A stretch of DNA of 64,000 bases from Frateuria edaphi (GCF_021117405.1 NZ_CP088251.1:2480001-2544000); one strand, 5' to 3'; positions 10,211 through 17,723 are shown, counted from the first letter of the stretch. Numbers and translations: made by a program. Notes: generated from the sequence alone by a model not told the origin.

Positions 10211-11032
10211 ATGATCCGCCGCACCTTCCGGTTGTTTCCGTGGTTGGCCAGCACGCTGCTGGTCGTCCTGTGCGCCCCTGCCGTTGCCGCGGAACCCGCC
10301 ACGCCCGCGGCCATCTCCCTGCCGCAGGCGGCCGCGGGTAGCTGGCGTTCGGACGCCAACAAGGCGCGCGACACCTACCGCCATCCCGTGCAAACGCTGG
10401 AGTTTTTCGGCCTCAAGCCAAACATGACGGTGGTGGAACTGGCGCCGGGCGACGGCTGGTATAGCGAGATCCTCGCGCCCTACCTGGCCGCCCACGGCCA
10501 TCTGATCGAGGCTACCGCTCCGGGCGCCACTGCGTTTGTCTCCAAGCTCAAGGCGGCGCCAGCGGTGTACGGAAACGTCGGCCCCATCGTCGACTTCGCG
10601 CCACCGGGCCAGGTGCGGCTTGGCCCTGACGGGACTGCCGACATGGTGTTGACCTTCCGCAACACGCACGACTGGCTCAACCAGGGGCCGGATGCGCTTG
10701 CCGCGGTGTTCAAGGCCGCGTTCGCCGTGCTCAAGCCCGGCGGCGTGTTCGGGGTGGTCGAGCACCGCGCCAGGCCTTTTGCCAACGCACAGCAAAGCTC
10801 CCGCACGCTACATCGCATTCCCGAGGACTACCTCATCGCGCTGGCGTTGAAGACCGGCTTCCGCCTCGACGGCGTCTCCGAGATCAACGCCAACCCCGCC
10901 GACCCAGAAGACGTCAACGTCCATCGCCTCCCACCCAACCTCGCCGGCCCCGATAGCGAGCACAAGAAAATGCAGGCGATTGGCGAATCGGACCGGATGA
11001 CGCTGCGCTTCGTCAGAGCGAGCGGTAAGTGA
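10211..11032 (+). CDS. Exported SAM-dependent methyltransferase-like protein (COG4798 type)
   Basis: 273 residues with a signal peptide (about 1-27, ending PAVAA). The core has a class I methyltransferase fold: motif I reads VVELAPGDGWYSEILAPYL, followed by a later VLTFRNTHDWLNQG and a LKPGGVFGVVEHRA motif. It matches the group of exported 'predicted methyltransferases' found in many proteobacteria, whose substrate is unknown. A GGAGG site lies upstream. The stop codon lies inside a solo RAYT-type repeat (TGAACCTGACCCC), which marks the left edge of the repeat-rich region. Confidence 0.8.
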   Translation: MIRRTFRLFPWLASTLLVVLCAPAVAAEPATPAAISLPQAAAGSWRSDANKARDTYRHPVQTLEFFGLKPNMTVVELAPGDGWYSEILAPYLAAHGHLIEATAPGATAFVSKLKAAPAVYGNVGPIVDFAPPGQVRLGPDGTADMVLTFRNTHDWLNQGPDALAAVFKAAFAVLKPGGVFGVVEHRARPFANAQQSSRTLHRIPEDYLIALALKTGFRLDGVSEINANPADPEDVNVHRLPPNLAGPDSEHKKMQAIGESDRMTLRFVRASGK

Positions 11033-11043
11033 ACCTGACCCCG
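11026..11043 (+). repeat. Type A RAYT-associated repeat, overlapping a stop codon
   Basis: Reads TAAGTGAACCTGACCCCG; the methyltransferase stop codon is inside it. Same core as copies at 14848, 15933, 16036 and 17560. Confidence 0.65.
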
Positions 11044-11050
11044 TGAACTA

Positions 11051-11160
11051 GCCCTGGCCGATACCGCACGCTACGTAGTGGCGTGCTATCGCCACATCGA
11101 ACCCAATTCCCTCGGGCGAGCGGCTGTCCCCCGGAAAGCCGGGCGCCCGAGGGAATACGA
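11051..11160 (+). pseudogene. RAYT transposase remnant with internal deletion
   Basis: Translation gives LADTARYVVACYRHIEPN, which matches the catalytic-Tyr helix of the intact RAYT at 14152-14856 (LVDTSRYVLACYRYIELN). It then jumps to a GRPRE-like tail matching that protein's GRPRKAPTPEGK end. It keeps only the Tyr helix and the last residues, so it is a decayed, internally deleted copy. It ends in a type A repeat. Confidence 0.75.
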
Positions 11161-11176
11161 CCCTGACTCCTTTTGT
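11149..11176 (+). repeat. Type A repeat copy (degenerate)
   Basis: GAGGGAATACGACCCTGACTCCTTTTG, directly after the RAYT remnant, in the same relation as the repeat after the intact RAYT. Confidence 0.6.
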
Positions 11177-11242
11177 TGCCGCAGGCAGCCACTGCAGCCG
11201 CACGCTCTAGAATGCGTCCCTCTTCCCGGCAACGGCTTTGCG

Positions 11243-11590
11243 ATGACCACCTTCCCTCCCTGCCCCCAGTGCGGTCTTGACGATACCTATCCGGACGGCG
11301 CCCAGCTGGTCTGTCCGCACTGCGCCCACGAATGGGCGGCAGGCGAAGCGGCCGACGCCGGCGCGGGCGAACCTCTCCTCGTACGCGACTGCAACGGCAA
11401 CGCGCTGGCCCAGGGCGACAGCGTCGTGGTCATCAAGGACCTGAAGGTGCGCGGCAGCTCCATCCCGCTCAAGCAGGGCAGCGTCATCCGCAACATTCGT
11501 CTGGTCGCCGACGACCCGGAGCACATCGAAGGCAACTCGGACAAAATCAAAGGACTGGTGCTCAAGACCTGCTTTCTGCGCAAGGCCTGA
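11243..11590 (+). CDS. yjdM: YjdM/PhnA family zinc-ribbon protein
   Basis: 115 residues from the ATG at 11243; the frame is open further upstream, but that part lies in transposase debris. The N-terminal zinc ribbon shows CPQC and CPHC pairs, followed by the conserved PhnA/YjdM C-terminal domain (LVRDCNGNALAQGDSV, VIKDLKVRGSS, KGLVLKTCFLRKA). Members are widespread small cytoplasmic proteins once linked to phosphonate use; the true function is unclear. Full length for the family. Confidence 0.9.
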   Translation: MTTFPPCPQCGLDDTYPDGAQLVCPHCAHEWAAGEAADAGAGEPLLVRDCNGNALAQGDSVVVIKDLKVRGSSIPLKQGSVIRNIRLVADDPEHIEGNSDKIKGLVLKTCFLRKA

Positions 11591-11668
11591 TGGGCAAAGG
11601 TGCGGGAGAAATGCCGCGCCGCTTGGTTTCAAAAGGGCCACGCACTCGGCTGGCCTGTCGGCAACAAG

Positions 11669-11695
11669 GGAAAGTGCACTCTGACCTGAGTTTTT
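11669..11695 (+). repeat. Type B repeat
   Basis: GGGAAAGTGCACTCTGACCT followed by GAGTTTTT. Same core as copies at 16097, 17760 and 18567. Confidence 0.7.
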
Positions 11696-11875
11696 CCTGC
11701 CGCCCCAGCGCCCCAAGCACGCGCGTCCGACGAGCCAGAGGCGGCACCGCCTTGCCCGAAGTGCGGCAAGGAGATGCAGCTACGGACCAACCGCCGAACC
11801 CACGAAAGATTCTGGGGCTGCACGTCCGACCCGAGCTGCCGCGGCACCCGCCAGCTGACCGAAAGTGCATTGTGA
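11696..11875 (+). pseudogene. Truncated C-terminal tail with topoisomerase-type C4 zinc finger
   Basis: The frame reads a Pro/Ala-rich linker, then CPKCGKEMQLRTNRRTHERF, then WGCTSDPSCRGTRQLTESAL and a stop. The CxxC...Cx5C pattern with a FWGC core is that of the zinc finger found at the C-terminus of type IA topoisomerases and of several NERD/Mrr-type nuclease proteins. No start and no upstream domain exist; the frame is cut directly after a type B repeat. The preserved codons suggest a recent deletion. A shorter, more decayed echo of the same tail occurs at about 16831-16875. Confidence 0.65.
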
Positions 11876-11887
11876 CACCGGTTTTCC
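11861..11887 (+). repeat. Type B repeat (diverged), overlapping a stop codon
   Basis: GAAAGTGCATTGTGACACCG then GTTTTCC. It supplies the last codons (E-S-A-L-stop) of the zinc-finger remnant. Confidence 0.6.
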
Positions 11888-12092
11888 CAAGCTTTCCGGT
11901 GACCCGGGTTTTCCAGGCGCATGGTCTCGACCACCTTGTTGTCGCTGAGGGCGAGCATGTAACGGATGCTGCGCAGGACGTCGTTGTTGATCATCGATCT
12001 AGGTCGGGCCCAAGTTTACCGGTGGCGGGAAAAGAGACGTGGCGAATTGCGAAAGCCGGGGCACTCCGTCCCTTTTTGGGGCACAACCTGCG

Positions 12093-12734
12093 TCAGGTGG
12101 GCCAGGCTGAACCCAGGATCATCGAACAGAAGTTCTGGCGGACGTAACCCATGTCCTTCAACGCCAGCACGTCCGCCTTGACATTGCCGAACGTCGTAAG
12201 GGGCTTACTCGCGATGCCCCTGGCGAAGTGGTCGATGATGTTCTCCTTGAAGTTCGCCTCACGCGGGTGGTGGGCACAGACGTGGTCGCGCTGCTCCGGG
12301 GAAAAGTCCTGGTACGCAATGCCCAGCACATCCATTTCGACGCCGGCCGTGACCAGCGCGATGGTCGGACGCATGTGCTCGGGGATACCGGGCGTCGTGT
12401 GCAGTGCGATAGCCGTCCAGACGTCCTCGATGTCTCGCTCGGACATGCCATGGCTCTTCATGAAGTCGCGCGCGACGTTGGCACCGTCCACCTCGAATCG
12501 CAGGTCGGGGCTCGCATGGCGCCGAGTCAGGCCCATGTCGTGGAACATGGCGCCGAGATAAAGCAGTTCGTGATCGAACCTCAGATCGCGCCGCGCGCCG
12601 GCGAGCGCGCCCCAGAAGAACACCCGGCGGCTGTGGTGGTAGAGAAGGTCGTCCTCGGTATCACGGACGAGCTGGGTGGCCGCGCGCGCGATGGCACTGT
12701 CGGGCACGCGAACTCCGGCGATGGTTTCTGACAT
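12093..12734 (-). CDS. HD-domain phosphohydrolase, cyanamide hydratase-like
   Basis: 213 residues from an ATG at 12734. An HD metal-binding domain is visible: YHHSRRVFFWG near residue 33, then the defining HD pair in MFHDMGLT, and later ALHTTPGIPE and CAHHPREANF segments. This layout matches small HD proteins annotated as hydrolases or cyanamide hydratase-like. Substrate unknown. It lies downstream of, and on the same strand as, a GlxA-type AraC regulator (gap about 210 bp); such pairs are common, and the regulator may control it. Confidence 0.78.
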   Translation of the reverse strand: MSETIAGVRVPDSAIARAATQLVRDTEDDLLYHHSRRVFFWGALAGARRDLRFDHELLYLGAMFHDMGLTRRHASPDLRFEVDGANVARDFMKSHGMSERDIEDVWTAIALHTTPGIPEHMRPTIALVTAGVEMDVLGIAYQDFSPEQRDHVCAHHPREANFKENIIDHFARGIASKPLTTFGNVKADVLALKDMGYVRQNFCSMILGSAWPT

Positions 12735-12943
12735 GGATGGCCTCCTCTGGGGCACGGTGGCGGATACGGATGGCCGCCACGCGTGCATCGGAAAACCGAG
12801 CCGGGGGTCCGCGGGCGGTGTGACCATTGTTGGCCGGTGCGCCGCGGGGGCCAAGCAAAAGGGGCCGTCCGATCAGGACAAGTACACGTCGTTTCATGCC
12901 AGCCGATGGCCGTACCGCGCGACGCGCGCCCGAAGGTGGCGTC

Positions 12944-13918
12944 CTAGCCCGTCCCGGTCCGCCGGAAACTCGCGCGGTACTGGGCCGGGGTGACGCCCAG
13001 GCGGGAAAGGAAAACGATGCGCATGCGATCGGGGGAGCTGAAGCCGCTGTCGTAGGCCACGGTCTTCAATGGACTGTCGCTTGCCTCGAGGAGCATCCGT
13101 GCGGCATCCACGCGCACGCGCTCGATGAACTCGTGCGGCGTCAGGCCGGCCTCCTGCACGAAGTGCCGGGCAAGGTTGCGGGGACTCATGCCCGCGATGG
13201 CGGCAAGCGACTCCAACGTGTGGCGGCCAGCCATGTTTGCCATCACGTGATCGCGGATGCGCGCGATCGGCGAAGCCGGATCCGCGGGGGCGACCAGAAA
13301 GGGACTGAACTGCGACTGCCCGCCCTGGCGCTGGGCCACGACCACCAACCGCTTGGCGACGCTCAACGCCGTTGAAGCGCCGTGCCGCTCGCCGACCAGC
13401 GCCAGCGCCAGATCGATCCCGGCGGTGATGCCGGCCGAGGTCACCAGGCGGCCGTCGCGGATGTAGATCGCATCCGGCTCGACCCGGGCGGCCGGGAACA
13501 TGGCTGCGAGGGCACGCGCGTTCTGCCAATGGGTCGTGACGCGCCGCGCATCGAGCAGCCCCGCGTGACCGAGCAGGAATGCTCCCGTGCAGATCGACCC
13601 GTAGATGCCTGCCCGCTCCGGCATCGCGCGAATCCACTGCGTCACGCGCGGGTCCGGCTCGGCGTCAGGGAGGGCCGGCCCGCCCGCCACCAACGCGATG
13701 TCGAAAGTGCCCGGGGCCTCCTCGAACGCCAGGTCGGCGAGCATCCGCATGCCGTTGGATGCACGCAGTGGCTGGCGGTCGGCGGCCACGAGCAACACCT
13801 CGTACCGGTCGTTGGCCGGGAGGTAGGCGTTGGCCTCGGCGAACACGTCCACCGGGCCGGCGACGTCGAGCGCCTGCACGCCCTCGTGGATGACGATCGC
13901 GACCGTTTGCGCAGGCAA
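12944..13918 (-). CDS. GlxA/FtrA family transcriptional regulator (DJ-1/PfpI + AraC)
   Basis: About 324 residues. The N-terminal DJ-1/PfpI-like domain (about 1-190) starts TVAIVIHEGVQALDVAGPVD and has the nucleophile-elbow-like SICTGAFLLGHAG. The C-terminal AraC double helix-turn-helix (about 225-320) shows MSPRNLARHFVQEAGLTPHE and GFSSPDRMRIVF. No ATG precedes the domain; the best start is TTG at 13918 with AAGGTGA 5 nt upstream, or else GTG at 13927. Members regulate catabolic or stress genes; the HD-domain gene is the likely target. Confidence 0.85.
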   Translation of the reverse strand: MPAQTVAIVIHEGVQALDVAGPVDVFAEANAYLPANDRYEVLLVAADRQPLRASNGMRMLADLAFEEAPGTFDIALVAGGPALPDAEPDPRVTQWIRAMPERAGIYGSICTGAFLLGHAGLLDARRVTTHWQNARALAAMFPAARVEPDAIYIRDGRLVTSAGITAGIDLALALVGERHGASTALSVAKRLVVVAQRQGGQSQFSPFLVAPADPASPIARIRDHVMANMAGRHTLESLAAIAGMSPRNLARHFVQEAGLTPHEFIERVRVDAARMLLEASDSPLKTVAYDSGFSSPDRMRIVFLSRLGVTPAQYRASFRRTGTG

Positions 13919-14015
13919 GGGGCTCACCTTTTCAAATTGCAGCCTCAGCCTACTACGGGCTCGCGATGGGCTCTTGCCGGGAAAGGTGCCGACTGACCGC
14001 CCGGGGGGCGCATGG

Positions 14016-14046
14016 AAGAAAGCAAAGGGGTCGGGTTCGTTTTCGC
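14016..14046 (-). repeat. Inverted type A repeat upstream of the intact RAYT
   Basis: The complement reads GCGAAAACGAACCCGACCCC then TTTGCTTTCT. This matches the copy just after the RAYT (GGGAAAATGAACCTGACCCC, T-run, CGCTTTCTTC) in opposite orientation, so the gene sits between inverted repeats. Confidence 0.75.
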
Positions 14047-14151
14047 CGACGTGTGGACGCGCTGATGCGACCCACCTGGATCCGTGTGTTCCGACATACG
14101 TGCGAGATCCTCCCGGCCATCCTGCCAACTTCCGCCCGCGAGAGGATGCCC

Positions 14152-14856
14152 ATGGCCCGCAACCCCCGACTGGATTTGCCCGGCGTCACGCAACACCTGG
14201 TGCAGCGGGGTAACGACCGCCAGGCGTGTTTCGCTGCGCCGGTCGACTATGGCCAATACCTGCAAGAACTGCGCGAAGCCGCGGCCAAACACGCGTGTGC
14301 CATTCACGCGTACGTGCTGATGACCAACCACGTTCACCTCCTTGCGACCCCGGCCGAACCCGGGTCGCTCTCCCGCATGATGCAGGCGGTGGGGAGACGT
14401 TACGTTGGCAGTTTCAACGCGCGCTACCGGCGCACCGGCACGCTGTGGGAAGGACGCTTCAAGGCCGCCCTGGTCGACACTTCGCGCTACGTCCTGGCGT
14501 GCTACCGCTACATCGAGCTCAACCCCGTGCGGGCGTCCATGGTGGCCGAACCGGGCGAATACCCATGGACCAGCTATCACGCCAATGCACTAGGCCAGCC
14601 CAATCTCCTGCTGACACCGCACGACGCATACCAGGCCCTGGGCGAAGGCAATTCCGCTCGCCTCGCCGCCTACCGCGCGTGGGTCACCGACACGGTCGAC
14701 CAAGCGGAGTGGAACGAACTGCGCCGGCACACCCAACAACAACGCGCCTGGGGAACCGATCGCTTCCGCCAGCAAATCGAAGCACTAACCGGCCGGGCGG
14801 CAGGCGTCCTTCCACGCGGCCGTCCCCGAAAAGCCCCCACACCCGAGGGAAAATGA
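14152..14856 (+). mobile_element. REP-associated tyrosine transposase (RAYT, Y1/HUH family), intact
   Basis: 234 residues from the ATG at 14152, with a GAGAGG site 7 nt upstream. The Y1_Tnp fold is clear: an N-terminal RLDLPGVTQHLVQRGND segment, the HUH metal motif in LMTNHVHLL (His60, His62) and the catalytic Tyr helix YVLACYRYIELNPVRASM (Tyr120 likely). The basic tail RGRPRKAPTPEGK ends in a stop codon inside a type A repeat. RAYTs act on single-stranded DNA of REP hairpins and are usually single-copy domesticated genes. It is the only complete copy here, and inverted repeats flank it. Confidence 0.92.
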
Positions 14857-14884
14857 ACCTGACCCCTTTTTTTCGCTTTCTTCT
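14848..14884 (+). repeat. Type A repeat at the 3' end of the intact RAYT
   Basis: GGGAAAATGAACCTGACCCC, a T-run, then CGCTTTCTTC. It overlaps the transposase stop codon and is inverted relative to 14016-14046. Confidence 0.8.
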
Positions 14885-14965
14885 CAGGCTCGCGGCCCTG
14901 AAGACTGCCGACCGAGAAGGCCAGAAGCCGCGAGCCGGCCGGGCGAACGGGTTAGGGCCACTGCC

Positions 14966-15628
14966 CTATCGCTCCTCCAAGGCCTCAGCCAGGAGTGCTT
15001 CGTAGACGTCGAGCCGGCTACGAAGGCGGATCAGCCACCAAGACACCAGGTAAGCAAGGAGTAACGCCCAAAGAATCAGTCCGCCTACAAGATGCACGTT
15101 GTCCCACGTCGATGCCCAGTCGCCAAAGCGCCAATCCTTGAACTGCACGTACAGTACGGCGAGTACCGGTAGCACACCCAGTCGGTCCATGCTTCCACTG
15201 AAAAGACTAGTGCGGTAGGCGAGTGAGGCCCTACGAGCCTTCAGATATCGAAGACGCTGCTGCAGCTCCACCTTAGGGTGCACACGCACCGACGCCACAA
15301 GCTTCACATAGTGGTCGAACGACTGATCCAGTTCACGAGAGAACTCTTCGTGCGGCCGCTGGAAACCGCGCCACTCGCGCCGGAACATGCAGAAAAGGCT
15401 TGTGGCCAGACCTGTCAGCTCCAGGATGAGTGCAACAGTAGAAAGGCGGACGGCCAGGTTGCCGCTAAGTGCCTTTGCCAACACCAAGCCGACACCACCG
15501 GCAGCGCAACCAGTGACGAACGCCCAGCGCTCAACAGGTCCGGGCCGGTCATCGGGAGCTTCTGTTTCCTTGGCGTACTGACTGACCTTCTCGTGCAACA
15601 GAGAGAAGCTGATGGATTCGGCGTTCAT
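14966..15628 (-). CDS. Hypothetical membrane protein (cassette gene 1)
   Basis: 220 residues from the ATG at 15628 (AAGGAT site 6 nt upstream; further in-frame ATGs lie upstream). Hydrophobic helices appear near residues 40-65 and 65-85, and two more near the C-terminus (VLPVLAVLYVQF, GGLILWALLLAYLVSWWLI). A charged coiled middle (SRELDQSFDHYVKLVASVRV) lies between the pairs. The layout, with a cytosolic helical part and paired membrane helices, would suit a small membrane sensor or effector, but no family is recognised. It lies between the intact RAYT and RAYT tail fragments, on the opposite strand to them. Confidence 0.6.
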   Translation of the reverse strand: MNAESISFSLLHEKVSQYAKETEAPDDRPGPVERWAFVTGCAAGGVGLVLAKALSGNLAVRLSTVALILELTGLATSLFCMFRREWRGFQRPHEEFSRELDQSFDHYVKLVASVRVHPKVELQQRLRYLKARRASLAYRTSLFSGSMDRLGVLPVLAVLYVQFKDWRFGDWASTWDNVHLVGGLILWALLLAYLVSWWLIRLRSRLDVYEALLAEALEER

Positions 15629-15749
15629 AGGCATCCTTGTCTTGTAGGGAACCATTCAAACATGCCCGTTCCTGGCAACGTCAAGCGCCCGCCCACTGCT
15701 CCGCGGACGATGCCGCTCGCCCACAATCGAGGCGGGCCGGGCAAGGCTT

Positions 15750-15771
15750 AATTCCCTCCGTCCCCTTTTTT
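15750..15771 (+). repeat. Type A-like repeat (variant core)
   Basis: AATTCCCTCCGTCCCCTTTTTT: same position relative to a RAYT tail and same T-run, with a diverged core. Confidence 0.45.
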
Positions 15772-15773
15772 GC

Positions 15774-15932
15774 GGACACATTCGACGATGCCGAGTGGTT
15801 CGAACTACGCCGGCACACCCAGCAGCAGGCGCATGGGGAAGCGACCGCTTCCGCCAGCAGGTCGAGGCACTCACGTTGCGAGCGGCGACCGTCCCACCCC
15901 GCGGTCGGTCACGAAAGCCTCCCGCCGCTGAG
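15774..15932 (+). pseudogene. RAYT C-terminal fragment (tail a)
   Basis: Begins with FDDAEWFELRRHTQQQ, matching VDQAEWNELRRHTQQQ of the intact RAYT, then continues out of frame through a GGGGAAGCGACCGCTTCCGC segment and the GRPRK-type tail, ending at a type A repeat. The start of the gene is missing. It is closest to the fragment at 17443. Confidence 0.8.
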
Positions 15933-15957
15933 GAAAAATGACCCTGACCCCTTTTTT
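15933..15957 (+). repeat. Type A repeat
   Basis: GAAAAATGACCCTGACCCC followed by TTTTTT. Confidence 0.7.
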
Positions 15958-15958
15958 C

Positions 15959-16036
15959 CCGGCAAATCGAAGCACTAACCGGCCGGGCGGCAGGCGTCCT
16001 TCCACGCGGCCGTCCCCGAAAAGTCCCACACCCGAG
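15959..16036 (+). pseudogene. RAYT C-terminal fragment (tail b), near copy of the intact gene's end
   Basis: From 15962 to 16060 the DNA is nearly identical to 14772-14872 (the last ~27 codons of the intact RAYT and its repeat), with a 1-nt loss in AAAAGTCCCACACCC. It directly follows tail a, so two RAYT ends lie in tandem. It is most likely a recent copy of the intact gene's 3' end. Confidence 0.85.
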
Positions 16037-16061
16037 GGAAAATGAACCTGACCCCTTTTTT
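16036..16061 (+). repeat. Type A repeat
   Basis: AGGGAAAATGAACCTGACCC then CTTTTTT; identical core to 14848-14872. Confidence 0.8.
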
Positions 16062-16117
16062 GCCTTACTGTCAGTCAGACAACCCGCACGCTGTCAGGAA
16101 AGTGCACTCTGACCCGG
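16061..16117. repeat. 57-bp direct repeat, copy 1 (RAYT 5' flank)
   Basis: Nearly identical to 17724-17780 (one difference seen, GACAACCC versus GACAAGCC). Copy 2 lies directly upstream of the minus-strand RAYT start fragment, so this unit is the 5' flank of a RAYT lineage. It contains a type B repeat. Confidence 0.85.
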
Positions 16118-16124
16118 TTTTTTT
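16097..16124 (+). repeat. Type B repeat
   Basis: GGAAAGTGCACTCTGACCCG then GTTTTTTT. Confidence 0.75.
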
Positions 16125-16141
16125 GTAAGGGGGCTGTCCCG

Positions 16142-16759
16142 TTAGGTCTGTGCCGCAGCGATTCGAGATAAACCGTCCCAGGAATCACGTACCGGCTCTG
16201 GGGAGCGCGGGTCCGTCAGCTCGACCTCCGCCAACAACCACTCGCCCCGACCGAATTGGCAGCAGTAGCACGCGGTAACAAAGTTGTCAGGTTCGTTCCT
16301 TCCACCCCTCCCGTGAGGGTGCACATGGTCCAGCGAACACGCCATCGCGTAGAGGGCGGTGTGGCGTTCAAATTCTCGAGCGGACCAGTGCACCTCATCG
16401 GGGAAAGACCGAATAAGGCGAGCCCGTGCTGACCTGTTGATGACCTTTGTTCCGCAGAACCTGCATCGCCAGCCATCTCGGACGAAGATCGCCGCCTGCG
16501 CAGCAAGAGAGGGCATGCGCGCAGGGTCACGGTCACCCTTTGGGAGGCATTCTGGCCGCTTGACGACCCGATGGACCTCTACGCTCATCTTCCCCACCAG
16601 ACGGCGGGCGTAAACTCCAATTTCCGGCAGATCGGCTGCCGCGATCAGGAGGGCGGCAAGCTCGCGGCGATTTGCCAGGACCGCGTCCGCTGCTGCGTCC
16701 AATAGTTTTGCCGCAAGCTCCAACTCAGGGATCGGCGGAAGTAGCGACGGCCTCATCAT
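16142..16759 (-). CDS. HNH endonuclease family protein (cassette gene 2)
   Basis: 205 residues; GGGAGG ribosome site upstream. The N-terminal ~80 residues are helical and of unknown role (AAKLLDAAADAVLANRRELA). The C-terminal half is an HNH domain framed by zinc-binding pairs CRFC and CYCC, with the catalytic core CSLDHVHPHGRGGRNEPDNF. HNH proteins nick or cut DNA; many small ones act in defence or mobile elements. It is on the opposite strand to the flanking RAYT fragments, and repeats of both types flank it. Confidence 0.82.
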   Translation of the reverse strand: MMRPSLLPPIPELELAAKLLDAAADAVLANRRELAALLIAAADLPEIGVYARRLVGKMSVEVHRVVKRPECLPKGDRDPARMPSLAAQAAIFVRDGWRCRFCGTKVINRSARARLIRSFPDEVHWSAREFERHTALYAMACSLDHVHPHGRGGRNEPDNFVTACYCCQFGRGEWLLAEVELTDPRSPEPVRDSWDGLSRIAAAQT

Positions 16760-16807
16760 GCTGCCTCCCTAGCTGACAGGGACACCATACGGCGTCCGCG
16801 CCGGGGG

Positions 16808-16830
16808 ATAAATGAACCTACCCTTTTTTT
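16808..16830 (+). repeat. Type A repeat (one-base-shorter core)
   Basis: AAATGAACCTACCCTTTTTTT, upstream of the HNH gene start. Confidence 0.55.
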
Positions 16831-16880
16831 GGGCTACCCAGGCAACCCGCCAACTAGTCGAAAGAGCACTCTGACCCGGG
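16831..16880 (+). repeat. Decayed zinc-finger tail plus type B repeat
   Basis: GGGCTACCCAGGCAACCCGC then CAACTAGTCGAAAGAGCACT CTGACCCGGG. It aligns with the end of the zinc-finger remnant at 11818-11880 (GGCACCCGCCAGCTGACCGA then AAGTGCATTGTGA) but is frame-disrupted. Confidence 0.5.
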
Positions 16881-16893
16881 CAACCGGTCTTCG

Positions 16894-17415
16894 TCAGCAA
16901 ACGCGGATTATCTTTCGGATTCTCCCCAGCCTCACCGGCCGGACTGCCTCAATATAGAAGTACGCCACGTTGAACGCCGAGACTTTGTGGTTCCCCTTCC
17001 CCAAAGAAGGCCAGTCGCGAAAACGATCAAGCTGGGCATCAGTAAAAGGCTTCTTCGAAAAATCGAAAAGAACAAGAAGCGACCGCCCATCATACTTGAG
17101 TAGCTTCTTTAGCTCGCCTGCGTTAGCAACTGCCGATAGATTGCCTCTTGATCCCAGCGGCTTCCTGACCGCGAACTCGATAGCGATCCCGTCAACGCAA
17201 AAGTCGACCCTACCAGTTCCGGATGCAGACCCAGGCAATTTGCAAGCCAGCTCTGGCATTACCTTGCCAAAGTAGCCAAGCAAGAAGCTACGAGCAATCG
17301 GAAGCAACTCGCGTTCGCCGCATTTATGCAGTGACAAACTCTTGCGATAAGTCCGATCGTGCAAGCTACGGTAGAGAAGGTCAAAGGCGTCTGTAACAGC
17401 CGTCACGGTTGTCAT
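16894..17415 (-). CDS. Hypothetical protein, possible PD-(D/E)XK-like nuclease fold (cassette gene 3)
   Basis: 173 residues from the ATG at 17415 (MTTVTAVTD); a longer frame to 17499 would run into transposase debris. The central segment TGRVDFCVDGIAIEFAVRK followed by LLKYDGRSLLVLFDFS resembles the beta-strand-Asp, beta-strand-Glu-x-Ala-x-x-Lys layout of PD-(D/E)XK enzymes, but the canonical ExK is not exact. It is therefore only a fold guess. Visibly less GC-rich than the core genome. Flanked by a type B repeat and a RAYT tail on the other strand. Confidence 0.55.
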   Translation of the reverse strand: MTTVTAVTDAFDLLYRSLHDRTYRKSLSLHKCGERELLPIARSFLLGYFGKVMPELACKLPGSASGTGRVDFCVDGIAIEFAVRKPLGSRGNLSAVANAGELKKLLKYDGRSLLVLFDFSKKPFTDAQLDRFRDWPSLGKGNHKVSAFNVAYFYIEAVRPVRLGRIRKIIRVC

Positions 17416-17442
17416 TCTGTCACCCCAGCGTGCTACGCCAGC

Positions 17443-17559
17443 CCACCCATCAGCAGCGCGCTTGGGGAAGCGATCGCTTCCGCCAGCAGGTCGAAGCACT
17501 CACGTTGCGAACGGCAACCGTCCGCCCCGAGGTCGGCCACGAAAGCCTCCCGCCGCTGA
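17443..17559 (+). pseudogene. RAYT C-terminal fragment (tail c)
   Basis: CACCCATCAGCAGCGCGCTT then GGGGAAGCG matches the HTQQQRAWG region of the intact RAYT. It continues as a frame-broken copy to the GRPRK-like tail and a type A repeat. More similar to tail a (15774-15932) than to the intact gene. Confidence 0.8.
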
Positions 17560-17584
17560 GGAAAAATGAACCTGACCCCTTTTT
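17560..17584 (+). repeat. Type A repeat
   Basis: GGAAAAATGAACCTGACCCC then TTTTT; directly abuts an inverted RAYT start fragment. Confidence 0.75.
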
Positions 17585-17679
17585 CAGGAGTCCTCGAAGA
17601 AACAGGGTTGTCGATCGTTCCCTCGCTGCACGACATGCTGAGGGATACCTGGAAGATCGAGCCCTGGCTGACGTGGCAT
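17584..17679 (-). pseudogene. RAYT N-terminal fragment, inverted
   Basis: The complement from an ATG at 17679 reads MPRQPGLDLPGIPQHVVQRG NDRQPCFFEDS then stop. This is plainly the start of a RAYT (intact copy: MARNPRLDLPGVTQHLVQRG ND). It is cut after 31 residues exactly where a type A repeat from the opposite direction begins. The 57-bp unit with an inverted type B repeat lies upstream. Confidence 0.85.
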
Positions 17680-17723
17680 GAGCGCGTCCTTGAGCGAGTG
17701 CCCAAGGCTGCGCCATCGCCCCA

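Larger units (their letters stand above)
11591..12092. other. Repeat and gene-remnant region
   Basis: No intact gene. It contains two type B repeats (11669-11695 and 11861-11887) and, between them, the tail of a lost zinc-finger protein (11696-11875). The remaining 200 bp up to the HD-domain gene shows nothing recognisable. Confidence 0.55.
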
